A stretch of 64,000 nt of DNA, taken from NCBI RefSeq assembly GCF_024721995.1, contig NZ_JANQBC010000001.1:682001-746000 (forward strand). The letters are read 5' to 3'. Position 1 is the stretch's first letter. Each line of letters starts with the position of its first letter. A program made the translations under genes and the position numbers. The notes below the pieces were generated by a model. The model did no database searches and was not told the origin of the DNA. It saw only the letters and a list, made by a program, of their open reading frames with translations. This DNA comes from Paenibacillus radicibacter. Its GTDB lineage: Bacteria; Bacillota; Bacilli; Paenibacillales; NBRC-103111. Positions 63,983-64,000 of this stretch are shown in pieces.

Positions 63983-64000
63983 CTTCTTATGAAACAATTT

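Noticed and set aside
1-64000. CRISPR arrays, insertion sequences, tRNA or rRNA genes
   Set aside because: I saw no regular direct repeats with spacers, no transposase frames, and no tRNA or rRNA sequence.

Overview
The window reads as a chromosome segment of a Gram-positive, endospore-forming-type member of the Bacillales, most like Paenibacillus. This is inferred from gene content and order: yicC-remA-gmk-rpoZ-coaBC-priA, rimM-trmD-rplS-lepB-rbgA, ylbF/ylbG, ylaN, yugN, an acsA/acuA-acuC divergon and an XPB-type helicase. Strong AGGAGG ribosome sites with frequent TTG and GTG starts point the same way. I saw no phage, transposase, tRNA, rRNA or CRISPR array.

Layout. 1-7.0 kb (minus strand): a housekeeping run from dapF and a fused homocysteine methyltransferase/MTHF reductase through yicC, remA, gmk, rpoZ and coaBC into priA, which is cut by the window edge. 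7.1-11.9 kb: a Ca2+ P-type ATPase divergent from rqcH. 11.9-13.9 kb: a stress/resistance pocket under RNA control, made of a 110-bp nested inverted repeat, a ZTP riboswitch with terminator before folD, and a chloramphenicol acetyltransferase with a leader-peptide attenuator. 13.9-15.5 kb: a translationally coupled pair, an HTH regulator and an Ntn-hydrolase-like protein with Ser in place of the usual Cys, behind three palindromic operators. 15.6-19.6 kb: capA, galU, a PHP phosphoesterase and a LysR regulator.

19.7-25.5 kb: ylbG, asparaginase and ylbF, then an XPB helicase with its accessory protein, and a secreted nuclease. 25.6-28.3 kb: an MBOAT plus DHHW O-acylation module. 28.4-35.8 kb: mixed metabolism and envelope genes (threonine-aldolase-like enzyme, two M20 hydrolases, ftsW, an Asp23 protein, a Ca2+/H+ antiporter). 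35.8-40.7 kb: a Pot-type ABC importer operon with a carboxypeptidase-G2-like enzyme, divergent from an IclR regulator. 40.7-45.3 kb: ylaN, an HPr-like protein without the His loop, a VTT membrane protein, a GAF-GGDEF cyclase, and rpsD behind a structured leader. 45.5-51.2 kb: helD and a large class A PBP with two FN3 domains.

51.2-55.0 kb: acsA divergent from acuA-acuC, with a catabolite response element. 55.2-58.1 kb: a MerR regulator with a 19-bp-spacer promoter, a lipoprotein and an MFS exporter. 58.1-60.4 kb: an SOS cassette in which a Y-family polymerase lies between two related YolD-like proteins, behind two LexA boxes. 60.4-64 kb: rbgA, lepB, rplS, trmD and rimM.

The parts most worth a second look are the folD/cat pocket with two kinds of RNA switch, the HTH/Ser-Ntn pair, the SOS polymerase sandwich, and the HPr-like protein that keeps only the regulatory serine.
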